NCBI GenBank assembly: GCA_027061995.1
Contig: JAMOUT010000075.1
Location: 1 to 64,000, forward strand
Origin: Candidatus Aminicenantota bacterium
GTDB lineage: Bacteria > Acidobacteriota > Aminicenantia > JAMOAD01
Direction of reading: 5' to 3'
Length of the DNA: 64,000 nucleotides
The position numbers and the translations under genes are program-made. The notes under the pieces were generated by a model. It did not search any database, was not told the DNA's origin, and was given only the letters and a program-made list of their open reading frames with translations. Below are positions 34,195-42,703 of this stretch, piece by piece (the first letter of the stretch is position 1; each line of letters opens with the position of its first letter).

Positions 34195-35712
34195 TTATTT
34201 CAGCATATCATTAATTGCTTTTCCACTTTTACTCATACTATTGTTATTCGGATTACAATCATCATTAGTTTTAAGATTATCAGCTCCTATATCAGGGTCA
34301 TATGTAAGATAAACTTTGAATGTGGGCGGAAACTCCCCTTCATTCGGAGAACTCGAATTCCAATCCATCTCATAGTTTATTGTGATAGTTTCTCCCGCTT
34401 TAAGATTCTGAAAATTTTTCGTTTTTAAGGGATGAGTAGGATCTCCCATATCCATAACTATCATCTGTTGGTTAGGGTGGCTTATGTAATCCGCATTGCC
34501 CACATTCTTAACTACCCCTGTAATTCTGACTTTCCCTCTGAATTGACTATACTTTCTTACTATACTAAATTTTATATCCACTACGGCAAGGTCAGGACAC
34601 TTTTTAGTAAGCCTTGCATTTTGTAAAATCTTAGGGTTAATTGTAGTAATAAGTGAATTATTATAAACTCTTCCATGCTCCATACCTTTAACTTTTAGTT
34701 CCTTTTCACCTATCGGGTTTTTACCGGAAAAAACCACCAATTTGTAACCGCGAGGATTCCTTCCCATCATTTCCTTTTGTTTAGGTGTTAATCTTAAATC
34801 AAACATGCTCGGCATACTATTAAAAAAGACTCCTCCTCTTTTTACCATAGGTCTGAATACACCAAAATTATAAATGACCTCTCTTCCTTTCATCAACTTT
34901 ATAGTTACCGGCTGTTTAATGTTTGATTTCTCAAGAGCATTTTTAATACCACCGATTCCACGAATTCTGGGACCCGGTCCGTGCATGTAAATAGCAAGTT
35001 CGGCAAGATTCAGGCTTGCACGAAAACGCCCGAAGTCAATAGAAGGAATTCCACTATCACAATTATTACTAATAGAAAAAATGTCACTATCATCATATAC
35101 GGTATTGTCAACTGTTTTTACTCTTACAACATAAGAACCTTCGGGAATAGAGTTCGGGACTACCCAAGTATAAGCACCATCATTGGCAGTCGGGTTTACT
35201 ATGATAGTTTGTAAAGTAGTCAAATCAGTCTTATATAGCGTAATCTTAACACTATCATTCATACTACCGCTCTTTGTCCATGTGATCGTGTGAGAACTTC
35301 CTTTTTTCCAACAATCTCCACTATGCGGATCGGTTACCGTAATCGTGCCACCCGTCGGAGCAGGTGTTGCGATATTAAAAACAACACTATCATCATAAAC
35401 AGCATTGTCCATTGTCTTTACTCGGACAATATACTGGCCATCAGGAATGGAATTGGAAACCACCCACGAGAAAATGCCGTCATTAGCAGTCGGCCTAACT
35501 ATTATCATTTGTAATGTCGTATGATCGGGTTTATACAGCGTAATTTTAACATTATTATCCATACTACCGCTCTTTGTCCAAGTGATATTATAAGTGTTTC
35601 CCTTATACCATGTTGAACCCGAGTGGGGATTTGTAACGGTAATGCTTTGAGCATAACTAAAGGCAATCATAAAAACTGCAATTAAAAAAATCATTAAAAC
35701 TCTTTTCTTCAT
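34195..35712 (-). CDS. Secreted Kre9/KNH-like module protein with CARDB-like C-terminus (array member 2)
   Basis: This 505-residue protein has a signal peptide (1-21) and two Kre9-like modules (about 22-112 and 119-210). A unique middle section follows (about 215-370) with a Gly/Pro-rich hinge. A CARDB-like C-terminal domain begins near CPDLAVVDIKFSIVRKY and contains VVKNVGNADYISHPN, LKAGETITINYEMDW and a final Asp/Asn-rich loop. CARDB domains are adhesion-type folds on bacterial surface proteins. The AAGGAACTATAGGAGG leader and ATG are well placed. The second module is nearly identical in DNA to that of member 1. Confidence 0.85.
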   Translation of the reverse strand: MKKRVLMIFLIAVFMIAFSYAQSITVTNPHSGSTWYKGNTYNITWTKSGSMDNNVKITLYKPDHTTLQMIIVRPTANDGIFSWVVSNSIPDGQYIVRVKTMDNAVYDDSVVFNIATPAPTGGTITVTDPHSGDCWKKGSSHTITWTKSGSMNDSVKITLYKTDLTTLQTIIVNPTANDGAYTWVVPNSIPEGSYVVRVKTVDNTVYDDSDIFSISNNCDSGIPSIDFGRFRASLNLAELAIYMHGPGPRIRGIGGIKNALEKSNIKQPVTIKLMKGREVIYNFGVFRPMVKRGGVFFNSMPSMFDLRLTPKQKEMMGRNPRGYKLVVFSGKNPIGEKELKVKGMEHGRVYNNSLITTINPKILQNARLTKKCPDLAVVDIKFSIVRKYSQFRGKVRITGVVKNVGNADYISHPNQQMIVMDMGDPTHPLKTKNFQNLKAGETITINYEMDWNSSSPNEGEFPPTFKVYLTYDPDIGADNLKTNDDCNPNNNSMSKSGKAINDMLK

Positions 35713-35748
35713 TTGAAAACCTCCTATAGTTCCTTAATAAACAGTATA

Positions 35749-35766
35749 TACATTTTTTGTGCCATA
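35749..35766 (-). promoter_or_regulatory. Sigma-54-like promoter of array member 2
   Basis: On the minus strand: TATGGCAC, AAAAA, ATGTA. It differs by one base from the element of member 1 and sits at the same distance from the gene start (-12 element about 39 bases before the ATG). Confidence 0.65.
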
Positions 35767-35839
35767 GAGCATTATTTTAGAAAACGGTTGATATCATTGC
35801 TTTTAATTTTGTTCTCCCTTATGCACTAAACGATGAATC

Positions 35840-35872
35840 GACTAATATGTCGCCTAAACAGACAGAAATGTC
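35840..35872 (-). promoter_or_regulatory. Paired upstream activator-like palindromes of array member 2
   Basis: GACTAATATGTC (35840-35851) and GACAGAAATGTC (35861-35872) have centres 21 bp apart. They lie about 95 and 116 bp upstream of the -12 element. Confidence 0.6.
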
Positions 35873-35931
35873 AGTCAATTTTAAAATTATTTTCCCCTTT
35901 TGGATATGATTATGTTGCTTTAATATTGATT

Positions 35932-35965
35932 TAAAAAAGCCGCCTTTTCGTTGGAAAAGGCGGCT
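35932..35965 (-). terminator. Rho-independent terminator of array member 3
   Basis: A 12-bp stem (35938-35949 and 35954-35965) with a GTTG loop is followed on the minus strand by six T. It lies 22 bp after the stop of the gene at 35988. Confidence 0.87.
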
Positions 35966-35987
35966 CTATCTCTGAGACAGTTTTTAT

Positions 35988-37742
35988 TTATTCAATAAAA
36001 TCAAATACTGTGATATAGGTGCCTTCAACATTATGAGCCTTGATTGCTTTACTTGAAATAACATGGTTTTTATCTTTTATAACAAGCGCATACTTTATTA
36101 GCTTTCCGCACGGAGCTCTCTTAACCTTAACAACATATTTGTTGCTATACGGATAATAACAGGTAGAATTCATCATCTTTTTGTTTATGGGAATCTCTTT
36201 CAATCTTTCCCATGTTTTTGTTTTTTCTCTGTAATATTTAATATATGCTTCTTCGGCTCCGACAAAATCATACAGGAATGCAACCGTTCCTTCATTATGG
36301 TAAGTCACTCCTGTTTCAACTTTTTTTGTTTGATCGACGATTTTAAAACTTTTGATATAAGGTTTGCGTTTAACCCAAAGAATTGAATAAGAATTATTGT
36401 CTTTTCCTATTGATTCCATTTCGATTGTTATATCTCTGTATTTATCATGAATTTGAAAGGAACCTATGCTTGAGTCTTTTTTACTATCATATGTTACCCA
36501 ATTCTTTTTAGTTTTAGTATCATATATTTTACCCCTTACAGCATCAACAAAATTATAATAGATTAAAGGTGGAATTTGTCCGCAATTCACCCAAACAGTT
36601 TTATTTTTGGTATCTTTAAAAAAAAGTTTTGATTTTATATTTATATCTCCTCGCTTAACCTTTAAGTTTAACAAAGCCTTATTGTTATCTTCGTTCGCTT
36701 CGTCAATCAATCTGCTTGAATCAACCATAACCTGAAGAGTATAATAACCGGCTTTAGTATATTTAATATTGTTTAACCTGATAACAATTTGCTCATTCCT
36801 TTTTAAACCATATTTCACAAATCCTTTTGATATGCTATTGTCATTATTATAAGCATAGGTTTTAAAAAATTTATCTGCCGGAATATCATTCCCGATATTC
36901 TTTATTGTTACTTTAATGGAAAAAGGTCTGTTTGAATACAAGGTGGAAGGCTCTGTTTCAACTTTTATAATTTTAAGATCAGGTTTGTATTCCATGAATT
37001 TTTGCAATGGCTCCGCGAGAGTATTATTATATGTTTTTAATGTTGCAGTTTCCGGTTGATTATAATTGTCTTTGATAAAATCTGTCAAAGAACTTCTTTT
37101 AATTGTAAAAACAGCACTATCATCATATACCTTGTTATTCATCGTTTTCACTCGGATAATATACTGTCCATCAGGTATGGAATTAGGAATTGTCCATGAG
37201 AAGGAACCATCATTGACGGTCGGCCTAACTATTATCATTTGTAATGTCGTATGATCGGGTTTATACAGCGTAATTTTAACATTATTGTCCATGCTACCGC
37301 TCTTTGTCCATCTGATTGTGTGAGAACTTCCTTTCTCTAAACAATCTCCACTATGCGGATCGGTTACCGTAATCGTGCCACCCGTCGGAGCAGGTGTTGC
37401 GATATTAAAAACAACACTATCATCATAAACCTGATTATCAATTGTCTTTACCCTGACAATATACTGACCGTTAGGAATGGAATTAGGAATTGTCCATGAG
37501 AAGGAACCATCATTAGCGGTCGGCCTAACTATTATCATTTGTAATGTCGTATGATCGGGTTTATACAGCGTAATTTTAACATTATTGTCCATACTACCGC
37601 TCTTTGTCCATCCGATAGTATATGTGCTTCCCTTGTGCCATGTCGAGCCCGAGTGGGGATTTGTAACGGTAATGCTTTGGGCATAACTAAAGGCAATCAT
37701 AAAAACTGCAATTAACAATAACATTAATACTTTTCTTTTCAC
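35988..37742 (-). CDS. Secreted Kre9/KNH-like module protein with CARDB domain (array member 3)
   Basis: This 584-residue protein starts at GTG, 8 bases after GGAGG. It has a signal peptide (1-21) and two Kre9-like modules (about 22-112 and 120-212). A CARDB domain spans about 250-360 (PDLKIIKVETEPSTLYSNRP, VTIKNIGNDIPADKFF, EANEDNNKALLNLKV). A 220-residue unknown region follows, with several WVxxK and YxxKxKxxP strands. The first module, signal peptide and leader are identical in DNA over 371 bp to member 5. The modules inside the gene also repeat each other closely. Predicted to be exported and extracellular or surface-bound; no anchor is visible. Confidence 0.86.
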   Translation of the reverse strand: MKRKVLMLLLIAVFMIAFSYAQSITVTNPHSGSTWHKGSTYTIGWTKSGSMDNNVKITLYKPDHTTLQMIIVRPTANDGSFSWTIPNSIPNGQYIVRVKTIDNQVYDDSVVFNIATPAPTGGTITVTDPHSGDCLEKGSSHTIRWTKSGSMDNNVKITLYKPDHTTLQMIIVRPTVNDGSFSWTIPNSIPDGQYIIRVKTMNNKVYDDSAVFTIKRSSLTDFIKDNYNQPETATLKTYNNTLAEPLQKFMEYKPDLKIIKVETEPSTLYSNRPFSIKVTIKNIGNDIPADKFFKTYAYNNDNSISKGFVKYGLKRNEQIVIRLNNIKYTKAGYYTLQVMVDSSRLIDEANEDNNKALLNLKVKRGDINIKSKLFFKDTKNKTVWVNCGQIPPLIYYNFVDAVRGKIYDTKTKKNWVTYDSKKDSSIGSFQIHDKYRDITIEMESIGKDNNSYSILWVKRKPYIKSFKIVDQTKKVETGVTYHNEGTVAFLYDFVGAEEAYIKYYREKTKTWERLKEIPINKKMMNSTCYYPYSNKYVVKVKRAPCGKLIKYALVIKDKNHVISSKAIKAHNVEGTYITVFDFIE

Positions 37743-37789
37743 TCTTAATTCCTCCTTTAATTTTAATAAAAAAAATATTCAATTTTTAT
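37419..37789 (-). repeat. 371-bp block identical to 42072-42442
   Basis: Base-by-base comparison shows no difference from the end of the first module through the signal peptide, GTG start, ribosome-binding site and -12 element. The first mismatch is at 37790 (A) versus 42443 (G), inside the -24 element. Identity across silent sites and the leader points to recent gene conversion or duplication. Confidence 0.9.
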
Positions 37790-37794
37790 ACCAA
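37778..37794 (-). promoter_or_regulatory. Sigma-54-like promoter of array member 3
   Basis: On the minus strand: TTGGTAT, AAAAA, TTGAA. It is one base away from the member 5 element (TTGGCAT). The GG-N10-G spacing is kept. Confidence 0.55.
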
Positions 37795-37869
37795 AACATA
37801 TTCTTCGGAAAAATATTTAACCGCCTCGTTCTTTATAAAAAAACAAAATACTACCTTAAATAGATTGAC

Positions 37870-37901
37870 GACAATATTGTCTTATTAAAAACAATTTTGT
37901 C
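37870..37901 (-). promoter_or_regulatory. Paired upstream activator-like palindromes of array member 3
   Basis: GACAATATTGTC (37870-37881, a perfect palindrome) and AACAATTTTGTC (37890-37901) have centres exactly 20 bp apart, about 96 and 116 bp upstream of the -12 element. The rest of the 37795-38133 gap shows no other gene or signal that I can support. Confidence 0.65.
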
Positions 37902-38133
37902 TATAATCTATACAAAGGTGTTGGCATTTGTTTTGTTCCTTATGATTTTCCCCTTTTTATTTTATCTTTGATACATCCGTCTCGGTTTTTTAATATATTA
38001 AAAAGAATCATAATAAGAATATTATATTTACCCGTCTCATTCTCTTATGAATTTAATATTTCACAAAGAGTAAATAAAATATGACAAAAAATTCTCTGAA
38101 ACATCATTATTATTTTTATCTTACCCCGCCAGT

Positions 38134-38170
38134 AAAAAAAAAGAGGGCAAACTTCGTTTGCCCTCTTTTT
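38134..38170 (-). terminator. Rho-independent terminator of array member 4
   Basis: The stem AAAGAGGGCAAAC/GTTTGCCCTCTTT with a 3-base loop (38153-38155) is flanked by an A-run and a T-run. Read on the minus strand it ends in a long T-run. It lies about 30 bp after the stop of the gene at 38198. Confidence 0.87.
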
Positions 38171-38197
38171 ATATCTTCGTTTTGTTATTATTTCCTA

Positions 38198-39514
38198 CTA
38201 TCTCTCCAGAACCTCTATCTCCATATAAACATTATCATAATAATCAACACACTTGTTATTATTATGAGAAAAGCTCTCATCCACTCCGGTGAAAATTATT
38301 CCGTGATTGAAAGAGGGATTTCTAACCCATTTTCTAACCAAAGACGATAAATTTCCCTGTGGATTTTCAATAAGCTCAATAGAAGCATTAAACAGGTTAC
38401 TAAAAGGTTTTGTGACCCTGTAAATTCTTAAGCCACAATAGTTCCCCTTATAATGATGGTAGTGAAGGGTAGCTTTTGTTATCAAACCTTTACCCTTTAG
38501 CTTACTTACATCGAAAAAAGCATGGGCACGGTATGCTTCTCCATAATAATTATATGTTATCGAATCTTCTTTATAAGTATTTGCATAACCAACCCTTAAT
38601 TTTCCGTTACCAGGATCATCATATTTAAACCCCAGCACAAAAGGCGCTCCACCAATTATTGATGATTTTTTCTTATTTTTCCAATGATAAGTGTTCGTTG
38701 TTTTCGCATAAATTTTGTATTTATGAGTTTTTATAGAAGCAAAAATATGAAATGGCTTACTATATCCTACAGCACCATCCTTTTTCCTGACTATTTTAAT
38801 CCTATGATCTCCTATATATTTTATAACATTAGCAAACAGTCTCTCAGGAATCTTCCAATCATAAGTCTTAAGTTTTGATTTATCCCCCCAACGAGAAAGG
38901 CTAATAAAACCTGCTCTAATAACCTTTTCGACCTCTTTTTTATCAAAACTCACAAGATAAATAGCAAATTCTTCTCCAGATTTTCCTTCCCACTTAATCG
39001 TCATTGTGGAACCTTCCTTCCACTTGCCTCCGGTAGGACTAATAATGTTAATGGTCTTTAATTTGCCGTTTTTACCGGGATTCACCGCATCAAGAATGGC
39101 GCCAATGTTTTTACTATTATCAGGCTTAATTATGCCCGCATATTTTCCAACATTGGATAAAGAGTCAATTTTAAACACTTCTCCATCATCATACACAGAA
39201 TTATCCATTGTCTTAACTCTTACTAAGTATTTACCGCTCGGGATACTATTCGGGATTGTCCATAAAAATGACCCATTGTTGGGAGTAGGTTTTGCGATAA
39301 TATAAATAAGAGACTTATGATCAGGTTTATAAAGAGTGATTTTAACCTGTGAATCCATGTTTCCACTCTTACTCCAAACAATCTTATAGGTATTGCCTTT
39401 AATCCAGGTATTTTGGGAATTAGGCTTTTTGACAGTTATTGTCCCTGAACCTGAATAAGCAAATGCAACAAAAAATAAAATGACCACAACAAAAATTAAA
39501 AGTTTTTTTCTCAT
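38198..39514 (-). CDS. Secreted Kre9/KNH-like module protein with DNRLRE-like C-terminus (array member 4)
   Basis: This 438-residue protein has a signal peptide (1-20). Module 1 spans about 23-112 (KPNSQNTWIKGNTYKIVWSK onwards). A diverged second module spans about 143-255 (INIISPTGGKWKEGSTMTIKWEG). The C-terminal domain (about 285-435) has AHAFFDVSKLKGKGLITKATLHYHH, a pattern like DNRLRE/TGF-beta-propeptide-type domains found in secreted fibre proteins. The ATG at 39514 is preceded by GAGGAGG; an upstream in-frame ATG at 39550 overlaps the promoter element and is unlikely. Confidence 0.83.
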   Translation of the reverse strand: MRKKLLIFVVVILFFVAFAYSGSGTITVKKPNSQNTWIKGNTYKIVWSKSGNMDSQVKITLYKPDHKSLIYIIAKPTPNNGSFLWTIPNSIPSGKYLVRVKTMDNSVYDDGEVFKIDSLSNVGKYAGIIKPDNSKNIGAILDAVNPGKNGKLKTINIISPTGGKWKEGSTMTIKWEGKSGEEFAIYLVSFDKKEVEKVIRAGFISLSRWGDKSKLKTYDWKIPERLFANVIKYIGDHRIKIVRKKDGAVGYSKPFHIFASIKTHKYKIYAKTTNTYHWKNKKKSSIIGGAPFVLGFKYDDPGNGKLRVGYANTYKEDSITYNYYGEAYRAHAFFDVSKLKGKGLITKATLHYHHYKGNYCGLRIYRVTKPFSNLFNASIELIENPQGNLSSLVRKWVRNPSFNHGIIFTGVDESFSHNNNKCVDYYDNVYMEIEVLER

Positions 39515-39545
39515 TATAACCTCCTCTAAAAAAGTAAAAAAGTTT

Positions 39546-39562
39546 ATCAATTTTCATGCCAA
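39546..39562 (-). promoter_or_regulatory. Sigma-54-like promoter of array member 4
   Basis: On the minus strand: TTGGCAT, GAAAA, TTGAT, with GG-N10-G spacing. A sequence nearly identical to its downstream half recurs at 40753-40767, in a decayed context. Confidence 0.62.
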
Positions 39563-39626
39563 AGTTTAAAACCATTGAATACACCAATATTTAACAAATA
39601 AAAAAAGATTTCTAAAAAATTTTGCC

Positions 39627-39658
39627 GACAATATTGTATGATAAAAAACATTTTTGTC
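39627..39658 (-). promoter_or_regulatory. Paired upstream activator-like palindromes of array member 4
   Basis: GACAATATTGTA (39627-39638) and AACATTTTTGTC (39647-39658) have centres exactly 20 bp apart, about 85 and 105 bp upstream of the -12 element. Confidence 0.62.
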
Positions 39659-40238
39659 GGGTTTCACTTGTTGAAAACTAAATGATAAATGTTATTTCGC
39701 CTGTTTTTTACACACGCCACCCAGCACTTTCTTTAAACAACCATAATAATTATTCTGCCGCTTCCATATAACTCTTAACCAAAGTTTCATAAAGATTTCT
39801 TTATCAGGAACCAACAGTTAAAACACTTTCATAATTACAATAAAATAATATTAAAACTATGACCATATCTTTCTCTTCAACTGTTTTTTTTCTTTTTGAA
39901 TGTATTCAAAAGTTTTTTAGTTTACCTGTCATCTTTATTTTTTACCTTCCCTTTTTTATTTATTAAAAATTGCATAACTTCAAACTTTCAACTTTGTTTT
40001 TGCACGATTGTTTCTTTCTTTATCTTCCCTAACAGTATGATAAGGGGCTATCTTATCTCAAGCCAAACATCTTTTAAGATATAAATCCACTCTTTTCTTT
40101 CTACAGCGTTAAATTTCCCGAGGGCAATTGATAGGATATTGAGGTATTTTATTCCTTTGGTTTATATAAAGAATTTATGTTTAGTAGGTTCCAAGACTTT
40201 TTCCCTATATTTTTACGCCACCTCATACTTTTTCTTTA
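39659..40238. other. Non-coding stretch with faint coding remnants
   Basis: No intact gene is seen. On the minus strand a short frame around 40040-40120 reads LGKFNAVERKEWIYILKDVWLEIR and then stops. It looks like former coding sequence but matches nothing I recognise. It lies downstream of the decayed paralog at 40239-40443. Confidence 0.4.
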
Positions 40239-40443
40239 CTAATTATTAACTTTCGGAGTCATTAACCATACAATGAGATCATGTAGAGTTTCTCTTGATA
40301 CAGTCATATCTTTACGCTTGCATTCATCTCCCCGTTTTTTGACCACCTTATGGTATATGAATGAACACTCTTCATACCAAGTATTACACAATATCGAAGC
40401 TGTTACTATAATACTCTGCAAATGCCCCAGAGAGGATAAACAT
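40239..40443 (-). pseudogene. Decayed Kre9/KNH-like module protein
   Basis: The minus-strand frame from 40421 reads QSIIVTASILCNTWYEE, later SRETLHDLIVWLMTPKVNN. It aligns along its length with the member 6 module (ITVTSPHSGETWYKG, DRETLETIIVRPTANNGSY). A signal-peptide-like end (ATG at 40443: MFILSGAFA) lies just upstream in another frame, so a frameshift separates the two. A decayed -24/-12 element lies upstream at 40510-40525. The frame closes after about 60 residues. This is a dead paralog of the array. Confidence 0.6.
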
Positions 40444-40509
40444 CATAATAAATAAACATTATAATTTTTTTTCTATCATTTTAGACATACAAAATTCATG
40501 AAATATAGG

Positions 40510-40525
40510 TTTAATCTTTATGCCA
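40510..40525 (-). promoter_or_regulatory. Degenerate sigma-54-like element of the decayed paralog
   Basis: On the minus strand: TGGCAT, AAAGA, TTAAA. The -24 half is intact and the G of the -12 half is lost. A weak GACA-N4-AATC site at 40619-40630 lies at the expected distance (about 112 bp). Confidence 0.35.
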
Positions 40526-40630
40526 TACTATTTATTATTATATTAATGCTTTAAATATTATTTAATAACTATATTTAAACTATTTTTAATAATTAATTTG
40601 CAAGGTTAGCTAAAAAAAGACAAAAAAATC

Positions 40631-40949
40631 TATAAATAATTATATTTATACATTGCTGTCCTATAAGATTCAGAGTGTCCAAAAGAGAGTAATATCAAGA
40701 GTTAACGAAAAAGATAAGTAAGATTTCTTTTTTTACTCTATTAAAAAAGTTAATCAATTTTCATATAATTAGTCCTTTCTAATTATTAGTCGAGTGTTCT
40801 CCTTATGAAAAAATTAAAATTTTGTAATGACGGCGGTTAAACATCTCGGATATACAATTTTCTTTTGAAAATATAGCAGAATCAACAATCGTTTTTTTGT
40901 CCAAAAAAATCCTTTCATTTTTCCTTTCTTTTATATTATTAAAATTTTT
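40631..40949. other. Non-coding stretch with a second relic promoter
   Basis: No gene is supported. At 40753-40767 the minus strand reads TATAT, GAAAA, TTGAT followed by TAACTTTTTTA, matching the member 4 promoter and leader except that the GG of the -24 half is gone. A TACAATTTTCTT site at 40853-40864 lies about 103 bp upstream. This looks like a relic of another lost paralog. Confidence 0.35.
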
Positions 40950-42395
40950 TTAATTAGAGCATTTTTTCTTTCCTGTATTATGAACAGGTGCTCCCACACC
41001 TACAACTTTTATATAAGTTTTAACTAAATTGTTCCCAATAGAACGCTCCGCACAATCACTGTTAATCGGGCAAACTACATAAACAGCAACTTTTCTTACC
41101 CCCGATAAAAACCATCTGTTCTCTACAGTATAGGATCTATGACCTCCCGGAGAGATTTTTGGTAAACTAAAAATTTTGGGAGGGTCCGGAGGGAGAGTGG
41201 GATCATGCACTATATTCTTTATCAAAATCTGTAAATTACATCTACTGCAGGAATTTTGATCTCCGATGTTTTTTACATCAACATTTAATATTACTTTTTT
41301 ACCGGGAGCCACCTCTTTTTTATCATCCACACAAACAATAAGATCAGGAAGACCTTTTGTAAAAATTGTCTTTATAATTTTATTATTATCATACCTCTTT
41401 TCTCGAACTCCTCTGCTCTCATTAACAGTATAAGTAAAAATGTATCTACCCTTCTTCTTAAAATAAAAATCAGCTTTCCAATTAACACTTCCACCTCGAG
41501 AAATATTAGAAAAGATATGTTTTATCACTTTTGTATAATTTTCAGGTCCATTAACAACAAGTTTTGTTTCAACATTATTCACACCCTTTAAACCCATATT
41601 CCCCACTTTAACTTTAAACTCAGTTTTATTAACAGTTCCTCCGACAGGTGCAAGAGAGGCCTCCCGAATATAAAGATCGGGTAGAGATATAATTTCTGTA
41701 GCCGGGTTGTTCCCAATGATAATATTGTCAAGAAGATTATCAATATAAAAAAGTTTGCTCTCTGTTGAAATTCCCCCTCCTATAGTTTTTATTTTAATTA
41801 AATATTTTCCATTATCCAAAACTGACGGAATCCTCCACATATAAAAATTTTCCCCGAGATTATTTTCACAAGATGAGACAACATCCATAACAAAGGATAC
41901 GCCATGTCCAGCTTGCTTATAAAGCTTAATTTTCACCTGTGAAGACATATCCCCTTCCCTTTTCCATCTTATTTTATAAGTTCTGTTCTTTCTTAATTTT
42001 TCTCCACTTAAAGGGAAAATCATGGTTAGCTTAGGTTGAATAACCGATTCAGAGATTGTAAAATTATCGGAATCATCATAAACCTGATTATCAATTGTCT
42101 TTACCCTGACAATATACTGACCGTTAGGAATGGAATTAGGAATTGTCCATGAGAAGGAACCATCATTAGCGGTCGGCCTAACTATTATCATTTGTAATGT
42201 CGTATGATCGGGTTTATACAGCGTAATTTTAACATTATTGTCCATACTACCGCTCTTTGTCCATCCGATAGTATATGTGCTTCCCTTGTGCCATGTCGAG
42301 CCCGAGTGGGGATTTGTAACGGTAATGCTTTGGGCATAACTAAAGGCAATCATAAAAACTGCAATTAACAATAACATTAATACTTTTCTTTTCAC
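40950..42395 (-). CDS. Secreted Kre9/KNH-like module protein with two CARDB-like domains (array member 5)
   Basis: This 481-residue protein starts at GTG with GGAGG 8 bases upstream and has a signal peptide (1-21). Module 1 (about 22-112) is identical to that of member 3. A diverged second module (about 116-215) begins TMIFPLSGEKLRKNRTYKIRW. Two CARDB-like domains (about 233-340 and 345-465) follow: LPDLYIREASLAPVGG with VKVGNMGLKGVNN, and LPDLIVCVDDKKEVAPG with VDVKNIGDQNS. It ends with a Cys-containing tail (GKKKCSN). No terminator is clear. Likely an exported adhesion or matrix protein. Confidence 0.86.
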   Translation of the reverse strand: MKRKVLMLLLIAVFMIAFSYAQSITVTNPHSGSTWHKGSTYTIGWTKSGSMDNNVKITLYKPDHTTLQMIIVRPTANDGSFSWTIPNSIPNGQYIVRVKTIDNQVYDDSDNFTISESVIQPKLTMIFPLSGEKLRKNRTYKIRWKREGDMSSQVKIKLYKQAGHGVSFVMDVVSSCENNLGENFYMWRIPSVLDNGKYLIKIKTIGGGISTESKLFYIDNLLDNIIIGNNPATEIISLPDLYIREASLAPVGGTVNKTEFKVKVGNMGLKGVNNVETKLVVNGPENYTKVIKHIFSNISRGGSVNWKADFYFKKKGRYIFTYTVNESRGVREKRYDNNKIIKTIFTKGLPDLIVCVDDKKEVAPGKKVILNVDVKNIGDQNSCSRCNLQILIKNIVHDPTLPPDPPKIFSLPKISPGGHRSYTVENRWFLSGVRKVAVYVVCPINSDCAERSIGNNLVKTYIKVVGVGAPVHNTGKKKCSN

Positions 42396-42442
42396 TCTTA
42401 ATTCCTCCTTTAATTTTAATAAAAAAAATATTCAATTTTTAT
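42072..42442 (-). repeat. 371-bp block identical to 37419-37789
   Basis: Second copy of the block shared with array member 3. It covers the end of module 1, the signal peptide, the start codon, the leader and the -12 element. The genes differ completely beyond both ends. Confidence 0.9.
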
Positions 42443-42447
42443 GCCAA
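42431..42447 (-). promoter_or_regulatory. Sigma-54-like promoter of array member 5
   Basis: On the minus strand: TTGGCAT, AAAAA, TTGAA, with GG-N10-G spacing. The leader downstream is identical to that of member 3. Confidence 0.6.
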
Positions 42448-42523
42448 AATGTTTTATTTGTTAAAAATATCATAAAATATTAAATAACATTAAAAACAAT
42501 TTTTTTGGTAACAAGTAAAATAC

Positions 42524-42555
42524 AACAATTTTGTCGATTCAAATACAATTACAAT
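42524..42555 (-). promoter_or_regulatory. Upstream activator-like palindrome and half-site of array member 5
   Basis: AACAATTTTGTC (42524-42535) lies about 97 bp upstream of the -12 element. TACAATTACAAT (42544-42555), exactly 20 bp further, keeps only one arm. Confidence 0.5.
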
Positions 42556-42703
42556 AAGTGGCCTTCATGTAGAACAATCACGGTTTTCAACCAAAATATC
42601 TTTTTGTTAAAATTAATATAAGTATTTAGTAATAGAAAAGCGTTCATTGCTAAAATTATAATATAAAATAAAAGATAAAAACATCCCTGAATAACAAGTT
42701 TAT

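Noticed and set aside
37922-37938. Plus-strand TTGGCAT-TTGTT-TTGTT resembling a -24/-12 promoter
   Set aside because: No plus-strand gene follows, the -12 half is poor, and it lies inside the minus-strand upstream region. Probably chance.
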